Assembly (NCBI RefSeq): GCF_015710975.1 | Contig: NZ_CP049783.1 | Location: 4,755,501 to 4,819,500 of the forward strand | Direction of reading: 5' to 3' | Length of the DNA: 64,000 bases | Source: Paenibacillus polymyxa | Lineage (GTDB): Bacteria; Bacillota; Bacilli; Paenibacillales; Paenibacillaceae | Shown: positions 18,162 through 27,180 of the stretch, one piece after another | Layout: each line of letters starts with the position of its first letter | How positions within the stretch are numbered: the first letter of the stretch is position 1 | Notes under the pieces: generated by a model | What the model saw: the letters and a program-made list of their open reading frames with translations, nothing else | Told to the model about the DNA's origin: nothing | Database searches by the model: none | Program-made: the position numbers and the translations under genes

Positions 18162-19169
18162 GTGCAACAAAAGAACAGATTAAAAAGAGGAATTATGCTT
18201 GGTTTTGCCGTTTTTTTGATGGTTGTATTGGCTGCATGCGGAAATGCAGCAAGTAGTAACCAGACCAATGACAAGAGTGGAACGGATGCCCTTAACGGGC
18301 AATCCAAATCAGTTGCCACGCGCGAATATGTTGATGCCACTGGCAAAAAGATCAGTATCCCTGCAAATCCACAGCGGGTTGTCACGACACAATATTTGGA
18401 TGCGATGCTGGCTTTAGGTGTTAAACCAGTAGGGGCTGCTTCTCATGTGTTAGAAGGCGACTATTTGAAAGGAAAGATTGACGGGATTGCTGATATTGGG
18501 AACCCAACGAATGTGGAAAAGGTACTAGAGCTACAACCTGATCTGATTATAGCAACAGAAGATACCTCGCCAGAAGTGAAGGAGCAGCTGGAGAAGATTG
18601 CTCCAACCGTAGCCGTTTCTTTTGGAGATGGAGATGTATTTAAGCAACTGCGGGATGTCGCAGCCGTACTGGGTAAGGACAAGGAAGCCGATCAGTGGAT
18701 TGCTAGTTTTGACAAAAAGGCTGAAGAAGGTCGAAAAAAGATGGCTGGAAAATTCAAGAAAGATGAAACGATTACCATTTATATGACCTACGGTAAGGAC
18801 GTGCTGAGAGTGTATGGGGCGCGAAATGTAGGACATGTCATCTACCGTTCACTGGAATTGAATCCTCCAGAGTACATACGTCAGAAGCTCGCAAAGGATC
18901 CGAAGTATAACTTTGTATACGATAGCATTTCGATGGAAAAACTGCCTGAACTGTCAGGAGATCGTATTATTATGCTGGTTTACGATGAAGCGACTAAGGA
19001 CGGAATGTTGAAGGAAATTGAACAAAGTGCGCTGTGGAGAAATCTCCCGGCTGTCAAAAACCACAAAGTGTATTTCATCAAGGCCGATCCTTGGTTTACC
19101 TACTCACCACTGGCTATCGATCAATCACTGGATGAGGCCGTTAACATGTTTTCCGTCGAACCTAAATAA
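18162..19169 (+). CDS. Siderophore-binding lipoprotein (FecB/FhuD-like)
   Basis: Cell-surface receptor for an iron-siderophore complex, 335 residues. Signal peptide with lipobox LAAC (Cys about residue 26) followed by a periplasmic-binding fold of the vitamin B12/siderophore class; NPQRVVTTQYLDAMLALGVKPVG and LELQPDLIIATE are typical. Starts with GTG after GGAGGACGTATATT. First gene of a Fur-controlled set with an exporter-type ABC protein and a second binding protein. The ligand cannot be told from sequence. Confidence 0.88.
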   Translation: MQQKNRLKRGIMLGFAVFLMVVLAACGNAASSNQTNDKSGTDALNGQSKSVATREYVDATGKKISIPANPQRVVTTQYLDAMLALGVKPVGAASHVLEGDYLKGKIDGIADIGNPTNVEKVLELQPDLIIATEDTSPEVKEQLEKIAPTVAVSFGDGDVFKQLRDVAAVLGKDKEADQWIASFDKKAEEGRKKMAGKFKKDETITIYMTYGKDVLRVYGARNVGHVIYRSLELNPPEYIRQKLAKDPKYNFVYDSISMEKLPELSGDRIIMLVYDEATKDGMLKEIEQSALWRNLPAVKNHKVYFIKADPWFTYSPLAIDQSLDEAVNMFSVEPK

Positions 19170-19201
19170 TCAGCTCATTTAAATAGGAAGGGAGAAGTCT
19201 T

Positions 19202-20917
19202 ATGCTAAGACGATTTTTTGAATATTACCGTCCCTACCGGACTTTGTTTATCATTGATTTTACTTGCGCCATACTAGCTGCACTGCTGGAGTTAGCTTTT
19301 CCGCTTGCAGTCAATCGGGTAGTTGATGATTTGCTACCCAGTGGAAATTGGAAATGGATTTTATTTGCCTGTTTATCTTTGCTTGGGATTTATGTCGTAA
19401 GCGCCGGATTGAACTATGTCGTTACCTATTGGGGACACAAGCTGGGGATAAACATTGAGTCAGATATGCGTAAAAAGCTGTTTGATCGAGTACAAAAGCA
19501 ATCCTTTCGCTTTTTTGACAATAACAAAACAGGCCATCTAGTCTCCCGTATGACCAACGATCTGATGGATATCGGAGAGATTGCCCACCACGGACCTGAA
19601 GATTTGTTCATCGCACTGATGACCCTGGGCGGGGCTTTCGGTATCATGCTCAGCATTAACTGGAAACTAGCAGTTCTGACGTTTATTATCGTTCCACTAA
19701 TGATTTACCTGTCCTTGTACTTTAGTCGTAAAATGAATGCCGCCTTCCATCGTATGTTTTCTGATATTGCGGACTACAACGCCCGGATTGAAAATAACGT
19801 TAGTGGTATCCGTGTTGTTCAAGCATTCTCCAACGAAGCACATGAAATGGAGCGTTTTGCTGAAAATAATGGACGGTTTCGTAAAACAAAGCTGATCGCA
19901 TATCGCATTATGGCATGGAATTCTTCAATTAGCTTTATTCTGATGAAGCTGGTCTCGTTGTTTGTGCTTGTATGTGGAACATGGTTTGTTATTAAGGGGC
20001 AGATGTCCTATGGGGAATTTATCGCATTTGTAATGCTGTCCAATGTATTCCTCGCACCCATCAAACAAATTAACTCTGTCATTGAAACGTATCCCAAAGG
20101 AATTGCCGGCTTCCGACGTTACTTGGATTTGCTGGAAAGTGAATCTGACGTAGAGGATCTTCCAGGTGCGAAGACCGTTAAGCATCTCAACGGAGATATT
20201 CAATTTGAAGGTGTAACGTTTGGCTATGAAAACAAAGACAAGGTACTGCGCAAAGTGGACCTTGCTATTCATGCGGGAGAAACTGTAGCTCTTGTGGGTC
20301 CTTCAGGAGCAGGCAAAACGACACTTTGCAGCTTGCTGCCACGCTTCTATGATGTCGAGGAAGGCAGCATTAAGATTGATGGTATGGATATCCGTGAACT
20401 GAAGCTGGATTCGCTGCGGTCCATGATTGGAATCGTACAGCAGGATGTATTCCTTTTTGATGGAACGATTCGTGAAAATATCGCTTACGGCAAACTTGAT
20501 GCTTCAGAAGATGAGATCTGGGATGCTGCCCGTCGAGCCCAGATTGAAGAACTTGTTCGATCCTATCCAGAAGGGCTGGATACGATGATCGGTGAGCGAG
20601 GCGTAAAGCTGTCAGGTGGTCAAAAGCAACGTTTATCCATTGCCCGGATGTTTCTGAAAAATCCTCCAATTCTCATTTTGGATGAAGCAACATCAGCATT
20701 GGATACAGAGACAGAAGCTGCAATTCAGCAAGCTCTGACAGAGCTATCTCAAGGTCGCACGACACTCGTGATTGCCCATCGTCTGGCAACGATCAAAAAT
20801 GCTGACCGAATTATTGTAGTTGCAGATCAAGGGATCGCCGAGCAAGGAAAACATGAAGAATTAATGGCTGTAAAAGGTGCATATAGCCGCCTACACCAAG
20901 CTCAGTATGGAACGTAA
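19202..20917 (+). CDS. ABC transporter, exporter fold (fused membrane and ATPase domains)
   Basis: 571-residue half-transporter expected to work as a homodimer. Residues 1-320 hold six membrane helices; the ATPase domain has Walker A GPSGAGKTT, signature LSGGQKQRL, Walker B ILILDEATSALD and the H-loop AHRLAT, all intact. It sits between two siderophore-binding lipoproteins under one Fur box. It could export a siderophore, or, like IrtAB and YbtPQ, import an iron-siderophore despite the exporter fold. The neighbourhood favours a siderophore role; the direction is open. Confidence 0.87.
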   Translation: MLRRFFEYYRPYRTLFIIDFTCAILAALLELAFPLAVNRVVDDLLPSGNWKWILFACLSLLGIYVVSAGLNYVVTYWGHKLGINIESDMRKKLFDRVQKQSFRFFDNNKTGHLVSRMTNDLMDIGEIAHHGPEDLFIALMTLGGAFGIMLSINWKLAVLTFIIVPLMIYLSLYFSRKMNAAFHRMFSDIADYNARIENNVSGIRVVQAFSNEAHEMERFAENNGRFRKTKLIAYRIMAWNSSISFILMKLVSLFVLVCGTWFVIKGQMSYGEFIAFVMLSNVFLAPIKQINSVIETYPKGIAGFRRYLDLLESESDVEDLPGAKTVKHLNGDIQFEGVTFGYENKDKVLRKVDLAIHAGETVALVGPSGAGKTTLCSLLPRFYDVEEGSIKIDGMDIRELKLDSLRSMIGIVQQDVFLFDGTIRENIAYGKLDASEDEIWDAARRAQIEELVRSYPEGLDTMIGERGVKLSGGQKQRLSIARMFLKNPPILILDEATSALDTETEAAIQQALTELSQGRTTLVIAHRLATIKNADRIIVVADQGIAEQGKHEELMAVKGAYSRLHQAQYGT

Positions 20918-20954
20918 GAGTCAATTGCGACTTCGTAAATCGAGAGAGGAATGA

Positions 20955-21935
20955 ATGAGTTTGACAAAGAAAATGTGGATTGTGACGATGCTTTTGTCAG
21001 TCATTGTCATTCTTAGCGCCTGTGGTGGAAAGGTAAATCTGCCAGACGAAAAGCAAAATCAAGCTTCTGGTGAATCAAAGTTAGCTGCAACGAAAACAGT
21101 TAAGACGATTCATGGAGACATTCAGATTCCGGTTCACCCTCAGCGGATTGTAGTAGATATGTACCAGAATGATTTATTAGCCCTGGGTATTAAACCTGTG
21201 GGAAGTGTCAAATATTATCTGGATAATCCGTTTTCGAAGGATCTTGTACAAGGCATTGCAAGCATTGGAGACCGTGGTAATGTATCCATCGAAAAAGTAT
21301 TGGCTCTACAGCCGGATATGATTCTGATTGGTTCCAAAGATGCTTCTGAATATGAAAAATATAGTAAAATTGCTCCGACCATAGTCATCCCTTATGGAAC
21401 ATACAAGAATGTGCATGAGGAACTGACAGCGTTTGGTCAGCTGCTGGGAAAAGAACAGGAAGCCAAAACGTGGCTAGCCCAATATAATCAGCGGATGCAG
21501 GCTGCACGTGACAAGTTGAAGGGAATTGTTCAACCCGGAGATACCTTCACGGTAATGGAAGCCTCGGAAAAGGAGTACTATGTATACGGTGATAATTTTG
21601 GCAGAGGAGGACAGGCGGTTTACAGAGGATTGAATTTGACACCTCCACCGCTTGTCCAAAAAGAACTATTAGGCGAGACACAATGGAAGTCAATTTCCAA
21701 GGAAGTTATTAATCAATATGCTGGCTCTTACATTTTTCTGACGGTTAACAAGGATTTGAGCGGTTATGAAGGAGACAGCATATGGAAATCACTAAGTGCA
21801 GTCCGGAATGGGAAGGTTTTTGAGCTTCAGGAGGATCGATACTGGTACTTTGATCCTATCGCTATTGTGGGGCAAGCTGAAGAATTGGCAAATATGATCG
21901 TCCAGCGGAATAAAGAAAACGCCTCACAGAAGTAA
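20955..21935 (+). CDS. Second siderophore-binding lipoprotein
   Basis: 326-residue FecB-like binding protein with signal peptide and lipobox LSAC (Cys about residue 23). Family motifs: HPQRIVVDMYQNDLLALGIKPVGS (opening HPQRIVV) and VLALQPDMILIG. It resembles the protein at 18162 only in general family features, so the locus may handle two ligands or two forms of one. The start ATG follows AGAGAGGAATGA. A terminator separates it from the permease pair, which has its own Fur box. Confidence 0.87.
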   Translation: MSLTKKMWIVTMLLSVIVILSACGGKVNLPDEKQNQASGESKLAATKTVKTIHGDIQIPVHPQRIVVDMYQNDLLALGIKPVGSVKYYLDNPFSKDLVQGIASIGDRGNVSIEKVLALQPDMILIGSKDASEYEKYSKIAPTIVIPYGTYKNVHEELTAFGQLLGKEQEAKTWLAQYNQRMQAARDKLKGIVQPGDTFTVMEASEKEYYVYGDNFGRGGQAVYRGLNLTPPPLVQKELLGETQWKSISKEVINQYAGSYIFLTVNKDLSGYEGDSIWKSLSAVRNGKVFELQEDRYWYFDPIAIVGQAEELANMIVQRNKENASQK

Positions 21936-21954
21936 TGGTTTCGGTAATGTTGGC

Positions 21955-21992
21955 AGCCCTTTGGTATTTATGCCAGAGGGCTTTATTTTTTC
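21955..21992 (+). terminator. Terminator after second binding-protein gene
   Basis: AGCCCT / AGGGCT with a 16-base loop and TTATTTTTT. Confidence 0.75.
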
Positions 21993-22076
21993 ACAAAATA
22001 GCAGGGCATTAGAGAATCGTCGAAATTTTGCTATTGAAGCCGTTGCCACATTAATTTACAATAGTAAAGATTGCAT

Positions 22077-22095
22077 GATAATAATTCTCATTATC
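22077..22095 (+). promoter_or_regulatory. Fur box upstream of the permease pair
   Basis: Nineteen bases with halves GATAATAAT and TCATTATC, close to the Fur consensus, 70 bases before the first permease gene. The permeases therefore seem to have their own iron-responsive promoter. Confidence 0.75.
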
Positions 22096-22165
22096 AAACA
22101 TCATCTCCACTACAGGTTTTCGTGATAGCCTACATACTATTCAACAGTAAGGGTGAACCATAGTT

Positions 22166-23230
22166 ATGAAATTATCAGAATCTTCGGATAGTCCTGCTCA
22201 AAGTAATCACAATCAGCCGCCGACTCAATTTCACTCGCGGCCATGGGCGGCTTCGCTTATCCTGACAGCCGGATTAGCACTGTTAGCGTTCGGTATCGCT
22301 CTTTCTTTATCATTTGGTGCAGCCTCAATCAAATTGGAGGAGGTCTGGAACGCCGTCTTTCATTTTAATCCTGAGCTGCAAAACCATCAAATTATATGGG
22401 AAATCCGTCTACCTCGAATTCTGGGTGGTGTGTTAATCGGAGTTTGTTTTGCCGTAGCAGGGGCCATTATGCAGGGAATGACCCGCAATCCGCTTGCAGA
22501 CTCTGGCTTGCTTGGGCTGAATTCGGGCGCCAGCTTGACGATGGCGATTTGCTTTGCTCTTTTTCCGGGTACTTCCTTTTTGCAGTTAATGCTGTATTCT
22601 TTTGTAGGTGCAGCCTTGGCGGTTGTGATGGTCTATGGTACAAGCGCTATTTCCAAATCAGGTATTACGCCAGTTCGTCTTGTATTGGCAGGTGCAGCTG
22701 TCACGGCGTTGCTGTCTGCCTTAGGAGATACGATCAGTTTATATTTTAATGTTGGACAGGATTTGGCCTTTTGGTATGCTGGAGGACTTAGTGGGACCAA
22801 GTGGGTTCAGCTAGGCATTGTTGTTCCATGGGTTGTGGCAGCTTTTATCGGTGCTCTCATGTTATCACGCTCCATTACGTTACTTAGCCTAGGAGACGAA
22901 ATTGCATTGAGTCTTGGTCAGCGAACTGGGATGGTAAAGGTCGCCGGTATGATTCTCGTATTGATCTTGGCGGGTGCCGCGGTATCGTTGGTTGGTTCTA
23001 TAGGGTTCGTAGGGTTGATTATTCCACATATCACGCGCAAACTGGTTGGGGTCGATTATCGCTGGATTATTCCTTGTTCGGCTATTATGGGAGCTTTACT
23101 TATCGTTTTTGCCGATCTGGCGGCCCGTATGATTAACGCACCTGAGGAAACACCAGTGGGCGTACTTATTGCCTTAATTGGTGTTCCATTCTTCCTTTAT
23201 CTGGCACGTAAAGAAAGGAGGGCACTGTAA
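22166..23230 (+). CDS. Iron-siderophore ABC permease (FecCD family), first subunit
   Basis: Membrane subunit of an iron-siderophore importer, 354 residues, with about ten membrane helices. Hallmarks are IRLPRILGGVLIGVCFAVAGAIMQG (core RLPRILGG), NPLADSGLLGLNSGA and GSIGFVGLIIPHITRKLVG (core GFVGLIIPH). A hydrophilic Ser/Gln-rich tail of about 25 residues precedes the first helix. One base separates its stop from the next permease. No partner ATPase gene is present in this locus. Confidence 0.92.
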   Translation: MKLSESSDSPAQSNHNQPPTQFHSRPWAASLILTAGLALLAFGIALSLSFGAASIKLEEVWNAVFHFNPELQNHQIIWEIRLPRILGGVLIGVCFAVAGAIMQGMTRNPLADSGLLGLNSGASLTMAICFALFPGTSFLQLMLYSFVGAALAVVMVYGTSAISKSGITPVRLVLAGAAVTALLSALGDTISLYFNVGQDLAFWYAGGLSGTKWVQLGIVVPWVVAAFIGALMLSRSITLLSLGDEIALSLGQRTGMVKVAGMILVLILAGAAVSLVGSIGFVGLIIPHITRKLVGVDYRWIIPCSAIMGALLIVFADLAARMINAPEETPVGVLIALIGVPFFLYLARKERRAL

Positions 23231-23231
23231 G

Positions 23232-24278
23232 ATGAGTAACGTTACGAATGGCGCTATTGCCAAAGCAAGTCACCGTAAAAAAATCCATGATTGGGTCGTT
23301 GTTATCATTTTGCTTGTATTGCTCGTTGCTGCATTCACCATAAGCGCGAATACGGGAACGATCCGGCTTTCGCCAATGGAGCTTTTTAGTACCTTGTTTG
23401 GACAAGGGACTCCACAGCAGGAATTAATTCTCTTTGAATTCCGGTTGCCGCGAATGGTTATTTCCATTCTGATTGGCGCAGGTTTGGCTGTTTCCGGTTG
23501 CATTATGCAGGGGGTATCGCGTAACAGCCTAGCGGACCCTGGTATTCTGGGGATTAATGCAGGTGCCGGACTGATGGTTATGCTGTTTGTACTGCTTTTC
23601 CCATCGATGCAAACGATGAATTCATTATTTTTACTTCCCGCTCTTGCACTCATTGGATCGGGAGCGGCTGCTATTCTGATTTATGCTCTTTCTTACAAAA
23701 AAGGCGAAGGTATTTCTCCGACAAGGCTATTGCTGAGCGGAATTGGGGTAGCGGCGGGTATCAGTGCTGCCATGATCATTATGACTCTTAAGTTAACACC
23801 TGAAAGCTACACGTTTGTAGCTAATTGGTTAGCAGGAAGCATATGGGGTTCAAATTGGAAATTCGTAATGGCTCTGCTGCCTTGGCTAATTGTATTGCTT
23901 CCTTTCGCATACTATAAAGCAAATGTTATGAATGTGCTTAATTTGGGGGATCAGACGGCATCCGGGTTAGGTACACCTATCGAAAAGGAACGTATTCTTC
24001 TCCTCGCGGCTGCGGTCGGACTGGCTAGTTCAAGTGTGTCGGTTAGTGGTGGGATCGGTTTTGTCGGTTTGGTAGCTCCACATTTGGCAAGAAAGCTGGT
24101 GGGTCCGAAGCATAAAATGTTGCTTGTAACGTGTGCTTTAGTCGGAGCACTTCTGGTACTCGTAGCGGATACGATCACACGAGCCTTACCTTTACAGAAA
24201 GAAATTCCGACAGGATTAATTGTTGCCATCATAGGTGCGCCATACTTCTTATATCTGCTGAGTCGCTCAAAAGGATAA
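23232..24278 (+). CDS. Iron-siderophore ABC permease (FecCD family), second subunit
   Basis: 348-residue partner of the preceding permease, likely forming the heterodimeric channel. FRLPRMVISILIGAGLAVSGCIMQG (core FRLPRMV), NSLADPGILGINAGAG and GGIGFVGLVAPHLARKLVG (core GFVGLVAPH) mark the family. The frame is open to 23178, but the ATG at 23232 follows AAAGGAGGGCACTGTAAG. Ends in a terminator; the usual FhuC-type ATPase gene is absent, so an ATPase encoded elsewhere must serve it. Confidence 0.92.
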   Translation: MSNVTNGAIAKASHRKKIHDWVVVIILLVLLVAAFTISANTGTIRLSPMELFSTLFGQGTPQQELILFEFRLPRMVISILIGAGLAVSGCIMQGVSRNSLADPGILGINAGAGLMVMLFVLLFPSMQTMNSLFLLPALALIGSGAAAILIYALSYKKGEGISPTRLLLSGIGVAAGISAAMIIMTLKLTPESYTFVANWLAGSIWGSNWKFVMALLPWLIVLLPFAYYKANVMNVLNLGDQTASGLGTPIEKERILLLAAAVGLASSSVSVSGGIGFVGLVAPHLARKLVGPKHKMLLVTCALVGALLVLVADTITRALPLQKEIPTGLIVAIIGAPYFLYLLSRSKG

Positions 24279-24288
24279 AAAATAAAAA

Positions 24289-24337
24289 ATAACCTTCAAC
24301 ACCACTAGGCAAGTGGAACTGAAGGTTATTTTTTTAT
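24289..24337 (+). terminator. Intrinsic terminator of the siderophore permease unit
   Basis: ATAACCTTCA / TGAAGGTTAT with inner CCAC/GTGG and a T7 run; the A-rich 5' flank lets it act on both strands. Confidence 0.88.
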
Positions 24338-24358
24338 TTTTTGTAGCAGCCTTTCATC

Positions 24359-24526
24359 TCAACGGGAAGTATTCAAGGCATGAGAGGTTTGATGTAACTC
24401 TCTGATCATTTTATGCAACGTGTAATTTTCCTGCCGTGTCACACCGTGTTGATTTTCCTGAACCAGCAGCTGATGAATGTTTCGTTTTAAAATCTCACTT
24501 CGACGTTCCAGCATTTCGGTACTCAT
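24359..24526 (-). CDS. Hypothetical small helical protein (55 residues)
   Basis: A short frame not long enough for most gene callers: ATG at 24526, stop at 24359. The product starts MSTEMLERRSEILKRN and is rich in Arg, His, Gln and Leu, with heptad-like spacing that suggests a helix. A possible ribosome site GGGAG lies about 12 bases upstream; a second Met at residue 5 is an alternative start. It sits just before the bidirectional-looking terminator at 24289. No family recognised. Existence is plausible, not proven. Confidence 0.4.
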   Translation of the reverse strand: MSTEMLERRSEILKRNIHQLLVQENQHGVTRQENYTLHKMIRELHQTSHALNTSR

Positions 24527-24961
24527 AAATAAATGAACACTCCCTTTGTCATGAATAAATCTACATTTTAGAAATAAGCATAGACTGAATATAAGGTTGC
24601 CTTTCGACTTCTTTAAGTATATCGTGCTGGATGATCAAGGGAAAACGGAACGAGACAGCAAAATACTTATCCTCATCATCCATACCGTGTCGACAGCTAC
24701 TCACCCATGAGTTCTTAGATATACTTCCTTATGCTGGCGATAACAGGAGATTAGGGACAATTAGCTTCATATATATGGAATCACTTATCAATTTGCTGGA
24801 AGCTGTGGTGAGGAGCAACGAGAACAGCAAAGGTTATTCAATGCAATCATTGGTTTATTCCATATCAGCGATCTCAGGTGACCAAACTTTGCAGCCCTAA
24901 TGTCGGAGTCGTTACAACTACCTAATGAAAAGAAAAGAATAAGAGGCTATAACATTTATCA
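24527..24961. other. Intergenic region without supported gene
   Basis: About 435 bases. An 89-codon frame (24631-24900, plus) is present but has no ribosome site and no recognisable family or codon pattern. No repeats, tRNA or structured RNA seen. Confidence 0.5.
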
Positions 24962-25717
24962 TTATTTGTATTGTGGATATACCGGCTGAACGGCTACCTG
25001 CTCAGGATCATGACCGAAGAACAACAGACTCGGCTTGACCTCCTGCACAATCTGCTGAATGCGGGCAATTGACTGGCGTGTCTGTTCACGGTCAAAACCG
25101 TCAAATGGCACGTCGTTTGCGTAATTCTCCTGCGTGTAGGCAACATCAATCGTCAGCATGATCGGACCCGATTCCTTTGTTGTGATCAGCGCGGACTGAT
25201 GACCCGGCGAATGACCCGGAGTATAGAGCAGTTGCAAGCCCGGAACCAGCTCATGGTCCCCTTGGAGCAGTCGGTAATTCAAGTTCGTCTGCACGCATTC
25301 CGGCGGCGCATACTCCAGATTACCGATTGCAGCGTCTGCTTCGGTCTGCTGCACATAAATCGGTGTATTCGGAAAATGCGGATTGCCTCCGGCATGATCC
25401 ATATGCATATGGGAGATAACGATGGCATGAATATCGTCTGGTTGATAGCCGATCCGATCCAGTACTGCCACGATACTATCATCGGCTGTCATACGGGGGA
25501 TGAAGCGTCCTTCAAACGGTGTACTTTTAAAATAATCTGGGTTGTCGATAAACGAATCTGGCATACCGGTATCTATGAGGATCGGACCGTGATCTGTCTC
25601 CAGCAGATACGACCAGATTTGCAGACGCACCAGTTCACCGGGCTGTGCATGATGGTTGAGTGAGGAGCGATCAATATCAAGCTGACCGACCGGCAACCAG
25701 TGCAATTTGTTAATCAT
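24962..25717 (-). CDS. N-acyl homoserine lactonase family metallohydrolase (AiiA-like)
   Basis: Metallo-beta-lactamase-fold enzyme of 251 residues, resembling Bacillus AiiA, which opens the lactone ring of acyl-homoserine lactone signals. The dinuclear zinc motif is SHMHMDHAGG (about residues 103-112), preceded by LIDTGMPDSF; later ligands lie in TPGHSPGHQS, TIDVAY and FFGHDPEQ. Length equals the roughly 250 residues of AiiA. Ribosome site GGAGG has 8-base spacing. A dif-like site (25737-25764) begins only 20 bases upstream of the start codon, so its promoter must overlap or lie beyond that site. Quorum quenching is the likely role; another lactone is possible. Confidence 0.83.
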   Translation of the reverse strand: MINKLHWLPVGQLDIDRSSLNHHAQPGELVRLQIWSYLLETDHGPILIDTGMPDSFIDNPDYFKSTPFEGRFIPRMTADDSIVAVLDRIGYQPDDIHAIVISHMHMDHAGGNPHFPNTPIYVQQTEADAAIGNLEYAPPECVQTNLNYRLLQGDHELVPGLQLLYTPGHSPGHQSALITTKESGPIMLTIDVAYTQENYANDVPFDGFDREQTRQSIARIQQIVQEVKPSLLFFGHDPEQVAVQPVYPQYK

Positions 25718-25736
25718 ACAATCATCCTCCAGTATT

Positions 25737-25764
25737 AGTTTACATAATAATTATTATGTAGTAT
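25737..25764. repeat. dif-like Xer site 1
   Basis: Left arm AGTTTACATAA, 6-base centre TAATTA, right arm TTATGTAGTAT. The inner 20 bases (25741-25760) are a perfect palindrome. Same 11+6+11 layout as four other sites at 27181, 31956, 34533 and 40914. Left boundary of the cassette region. Confidence 0.65.
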
Positions 25765-26184
25765 ATAAACGAAATTATAGCTGGCAGAAAATGATGCTTG
25801 TACTTCATTGTAAGATGGGGCGATGGAGCCCCATGTTTTCGCTGTAATGCCGCTCTTTCAAAAATTAATTTTTAATAGTTTAAATGATAAGACATGTAGG
25901 CGTCCAGCAGAAATTTGTCATCAGGCAGACCAGTTCGGCCTGCTGTATAATCGGATGAATAAAAAAGGGTAACTACATAGACTGGACAAGAGAGACACGC
26001 TTTATTTATACTTAAAAAGAGCTCAAAAAAACTGCGTATAACATAAATTATACGCAGTTTAGGTTTAAAACGACTTTTAGATGCTCTCCTGCATAAGATG
26101 TCGATTGGATTGTCGATAAAAATCAGACGAAAATGATTGTTTTACAGCATTTTTCGGATTTTGAACTGAATGGAGGCAAGCACG
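25765..26184. other. Region upstream of the tyrosine recombinase gene
   Basis: About 420 bases with no supported gene. It holds a hairpin ATGGGGC/GCCCCAT (25815-25834), a TATAAT box (25946-25951), a minus-strand terminator-like hairpin (26021-26060) and the recombinase ribosome site GGAGG (26172). Confidence 0.5.
26021..26060 (-). terminator. Orphan terminator on the minus strand
   Basis: AAACTGCGTATA / TATACGCAGTTT, 12 perfect pairs, followed on the minus strand by T7. No minus-strand gene lies upstream of it, so it has no visible client. Confidence 0.6.
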
Positions 26185-27141
26185 ATGAAAAAAGAACTGC
26201 GTCATATGAATCTGGATACTATAGACGAAATTGATGAAGTGTATAATGAGGAGCTGGAAGCATTTTTGATCTGGATGAAGGATGCCGGATATACGATACA
26301 TACGCAAAAGAATTACACAGGGGATGTAAAACAGTTTTTACGTACATTGCGTGATAAACCACTCGACCAGGTGAAAAAGATTCATGTGATGTCATATTTA
26401 TCTAAAGCGCGGGAGGGAGGCGCCGGAGATAGTACGCGGAACCGCAAGCATGCTGCGGTGAATAGTTTTTTTAGAGCGCTACAGGAATTTGAATTATGCA
26501 GCACCAATCCGGCAGCGGGAATCAAAAAAGCAAAGACTGAAAAGAATCGTATGCCCGTTTATCTGGACGAGAAGGACATTCAGCCATTTTTGCTTGCGGT
26601 GGAAGGGAAATATGCAAATCGTAATATGGCTATTTTTCTGCTCATGGTCTACATGGGATTGCGGGTGGGGGAGGTTCATTCTTTGAATGTCTCGGATTAC
26701 AGCCGAGAAAGACGCACATTAGATGTGTTCGGTAAAGGGCGTAAATGGCGTACCCTGCCAGTACCAACGGCTGTATGTGATTTTATAGAGCAAGCGTTGG
26801 AGGAAAGATTGACGCCGTGGAGAGGTAAAGAAGACGCGATGTTCGTATCCCAAAAAGGCCGACGTCTGGCAGTGCGTTCTATTCAACAGATTGCTACAGA
26901 AACGTTTGAACGATTCCAGCAAGAAAAGGGTATAGAACGTCGAGAGGCTTATTCCAGTCATAAGCTGCGGCATACATTTGCGACGATGCTATTACGTAAG
27001 GGAGCAGATCTACGTACCGTACAGGAGCTACTAGGGCACTCATCCATCCAAACGACCACGGTATATACTCATGTTACAGATCGAGAAAAAGAAAAAGCGA
27101 TGGATAAGCTGGATATTCAGATCCCAATAACGGGATTGTAA
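26185..27141 (+). CDS. Tyrosine recombinase, XerC/XerD-like
   Basis: Site-specific recombinase of 318 residues. N-terminal SAM-like core-binding domain (LEAFLIWMKDAGYTIHTQKNY, opening LEAFLIWMK) and catalytic domain with Arg in GLRVGEVHSL, Lys in FGKGRKWRTLP, HKLRHTFATML, LGHSSIQTT and the nucleophile Tyr in TVYTHV, so the active site is complete. The ATG at 26185 is chosen because GGAGG has an 8-base gap to it; the ATG at 26170 lies on top of the ribosome site. The gene is the only one between two dif-like sites (25737 and 27181), which makes it the natural candidate to act on them. It is unlike the xerS product at 1191. Confidence 0.9.
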   Translation: MKKELRHMNLDTIDEIDEVYNEELEAFLIWMKDAGYTIHTQKNYTGDVKQFLRTLRDKPLDQVKKIHVMSYLSKAREGGAGDSTRNRKHAAVNSFFRALQEFELCSTNPAAGIKKAKTEKNRMPVYLDEKDIQPFLLAVEGKYANRNMAIFLLMVYMGLRVGEVHSLNVSDYSRERRTLDVFGKGRKWRTLPVPTAVCDFIEQALEERLTPWRGKEDAMFVSQKGRRLAVRSIQQIATETFERFQQEKGIERREAYSSHKLRHTFATMLLRKGADLRTVQELLGHSSIQTTTVYTHVTDREKEKAMDKLDIQIPITGL

Positions 27142-27180
27142 GTATGTTCCACGAGTGTATTGTATATTGAAATAAATTTA

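Noticed and set aside
24631..24900. 89-codon open frame as a gene
   Set aside because: No ribosome site, no recognisable domain and composition like non-coding DNA.
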